Shown piece after piece: positions 30,677 through 30,823 of a stretch of 30,823 nucleotides of DNA (positions are counted from its first letter, which is position 1; every line of letters begins with the position of its first letter). A model generated the notes under the pieces. The model was not told the origin of the DNA and searched no databases. It was given only the letters and a program-made list of their open reading frames with translations. Made by a program: the position numbers and the translations under genes. The stretch comes from Ophiothrix spiculata (Eukaryota; Echinodermata; Ophiuroidea; Amphilepidida; Ophiotrichidae), in NCBI GenBank assembly GCA_000969725.1, contig JXSR01S073031.1. One strand, 5' to 3'.

Positions 30677-30823
30677 CTTGGGCAATTAAAAAGAAGCATT
30701 CCGTGTCAAAACGAAATGTCAAAGAACAGCTTAAAATAACCAACCACTTAAAAAACAACCATTGTGATCTTGGTATTTAAAAAGATTAAAAACAAGGAAC
30801 TTTAACCCTCGTCTAACCAAGCC

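Larger units (their letters stand above)
14934..30823 (+). other. Presumed first coding intron of the K2P gene (3' end outside window)
   Basis: No downstream frame continuing the pore filter (a Phe-Gly pair followed by an acceptor-preceded open frame with TM2-TM4) was found by reading the + strand to the end. Large first introns are usual in vertebrate THIK genes. The span is dominated by transposon remnants and simple repeats, listed separately. This is inference from the missing exon 2; another gene could also lie here. Confidence 0.6.

Noticed and set aside
14934..30823. Second exon of the K2P channel
   Set aside because: No acceptor followed by a frame completing the filter glycine with Phe-Gly and TM2-TM4 was seen on the + strand.

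Overview
This is an AT-rich animal (metazoan) genomic window with very low gene density. It contains one confidently identified coding exon. On the + strand at about 14.59-14.93 kb lies the first coding exon of a two-pore-domain potassium channel of the THIK type (KCNK12/KCNK13-like). It ends at a consensus splice donor that splits the glycine codon of the first selectivity filter. I see no exon 2 downstream, so if the gene model is right, everything from 14,934 to the window end (at least 15.9 kb) is the first coding intron. TTAGGG-type telomere-like repeats, a single K2P exon and abundant cut-and-paste transposon remnants fit an invertebrate with a large intron-rich genome (a marine deuterostome or lophotrochozoan would fit). 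The sequence alone does not fix the species.

Layout. 0-5.3 kb: a dispersed repeat split by a terminal-inverted-repeat (TIR) MITE, a CpG-rich block, an 840-bp hairpin-forming inverted repeat, a purine-only tract and small MITEs. 5.7-8.6 kb: two complementary halves of one MITE family, 2.4 kb apart, with a foldback element, a small hairpin element and another dispersed repeat between them. 9.9-11.0 kb: a 5'-truncated, frameshifted LINE reverse-transcriptase relic on the minus strand, flanked by a perfect 12-bp target-site duplication. 12.4-12.7 kb: a tRNA-derived SINE-like fragment and an interstitial telomeric repeat. 13.6-14.9 kb: a GC-richer candidate 5' region, then the K2P exon. 14.9-30.8 kb (intron): microsatellites, a possible minus-strand 75-bp exon, a 285-bp CACTCTT-TIR MITE with TA target site, an 846-bp non-autonomous hAT element with a perfect 8-bp duplication, a 1.5-kb foldback with a 348-bp TTAA-flanked MITE nested in one arm, the full-length copy of the MITE seen in halves upstream, a 353-bp MITE, a hairpin plus 76-bp minisatellite cluster, and a 1-kb mariner-like non-autonomous element.

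No operon, CRISPR array, complete RNA gene or convincing new protein system was found. The most informative content is the transposon record: exact target-site duplications, nested insertions that can be proved from an intact opposing arm, and several long inverted repeats inside the presumed transcription unit of a K2P channel, where they would fold into double-stranded RNA.
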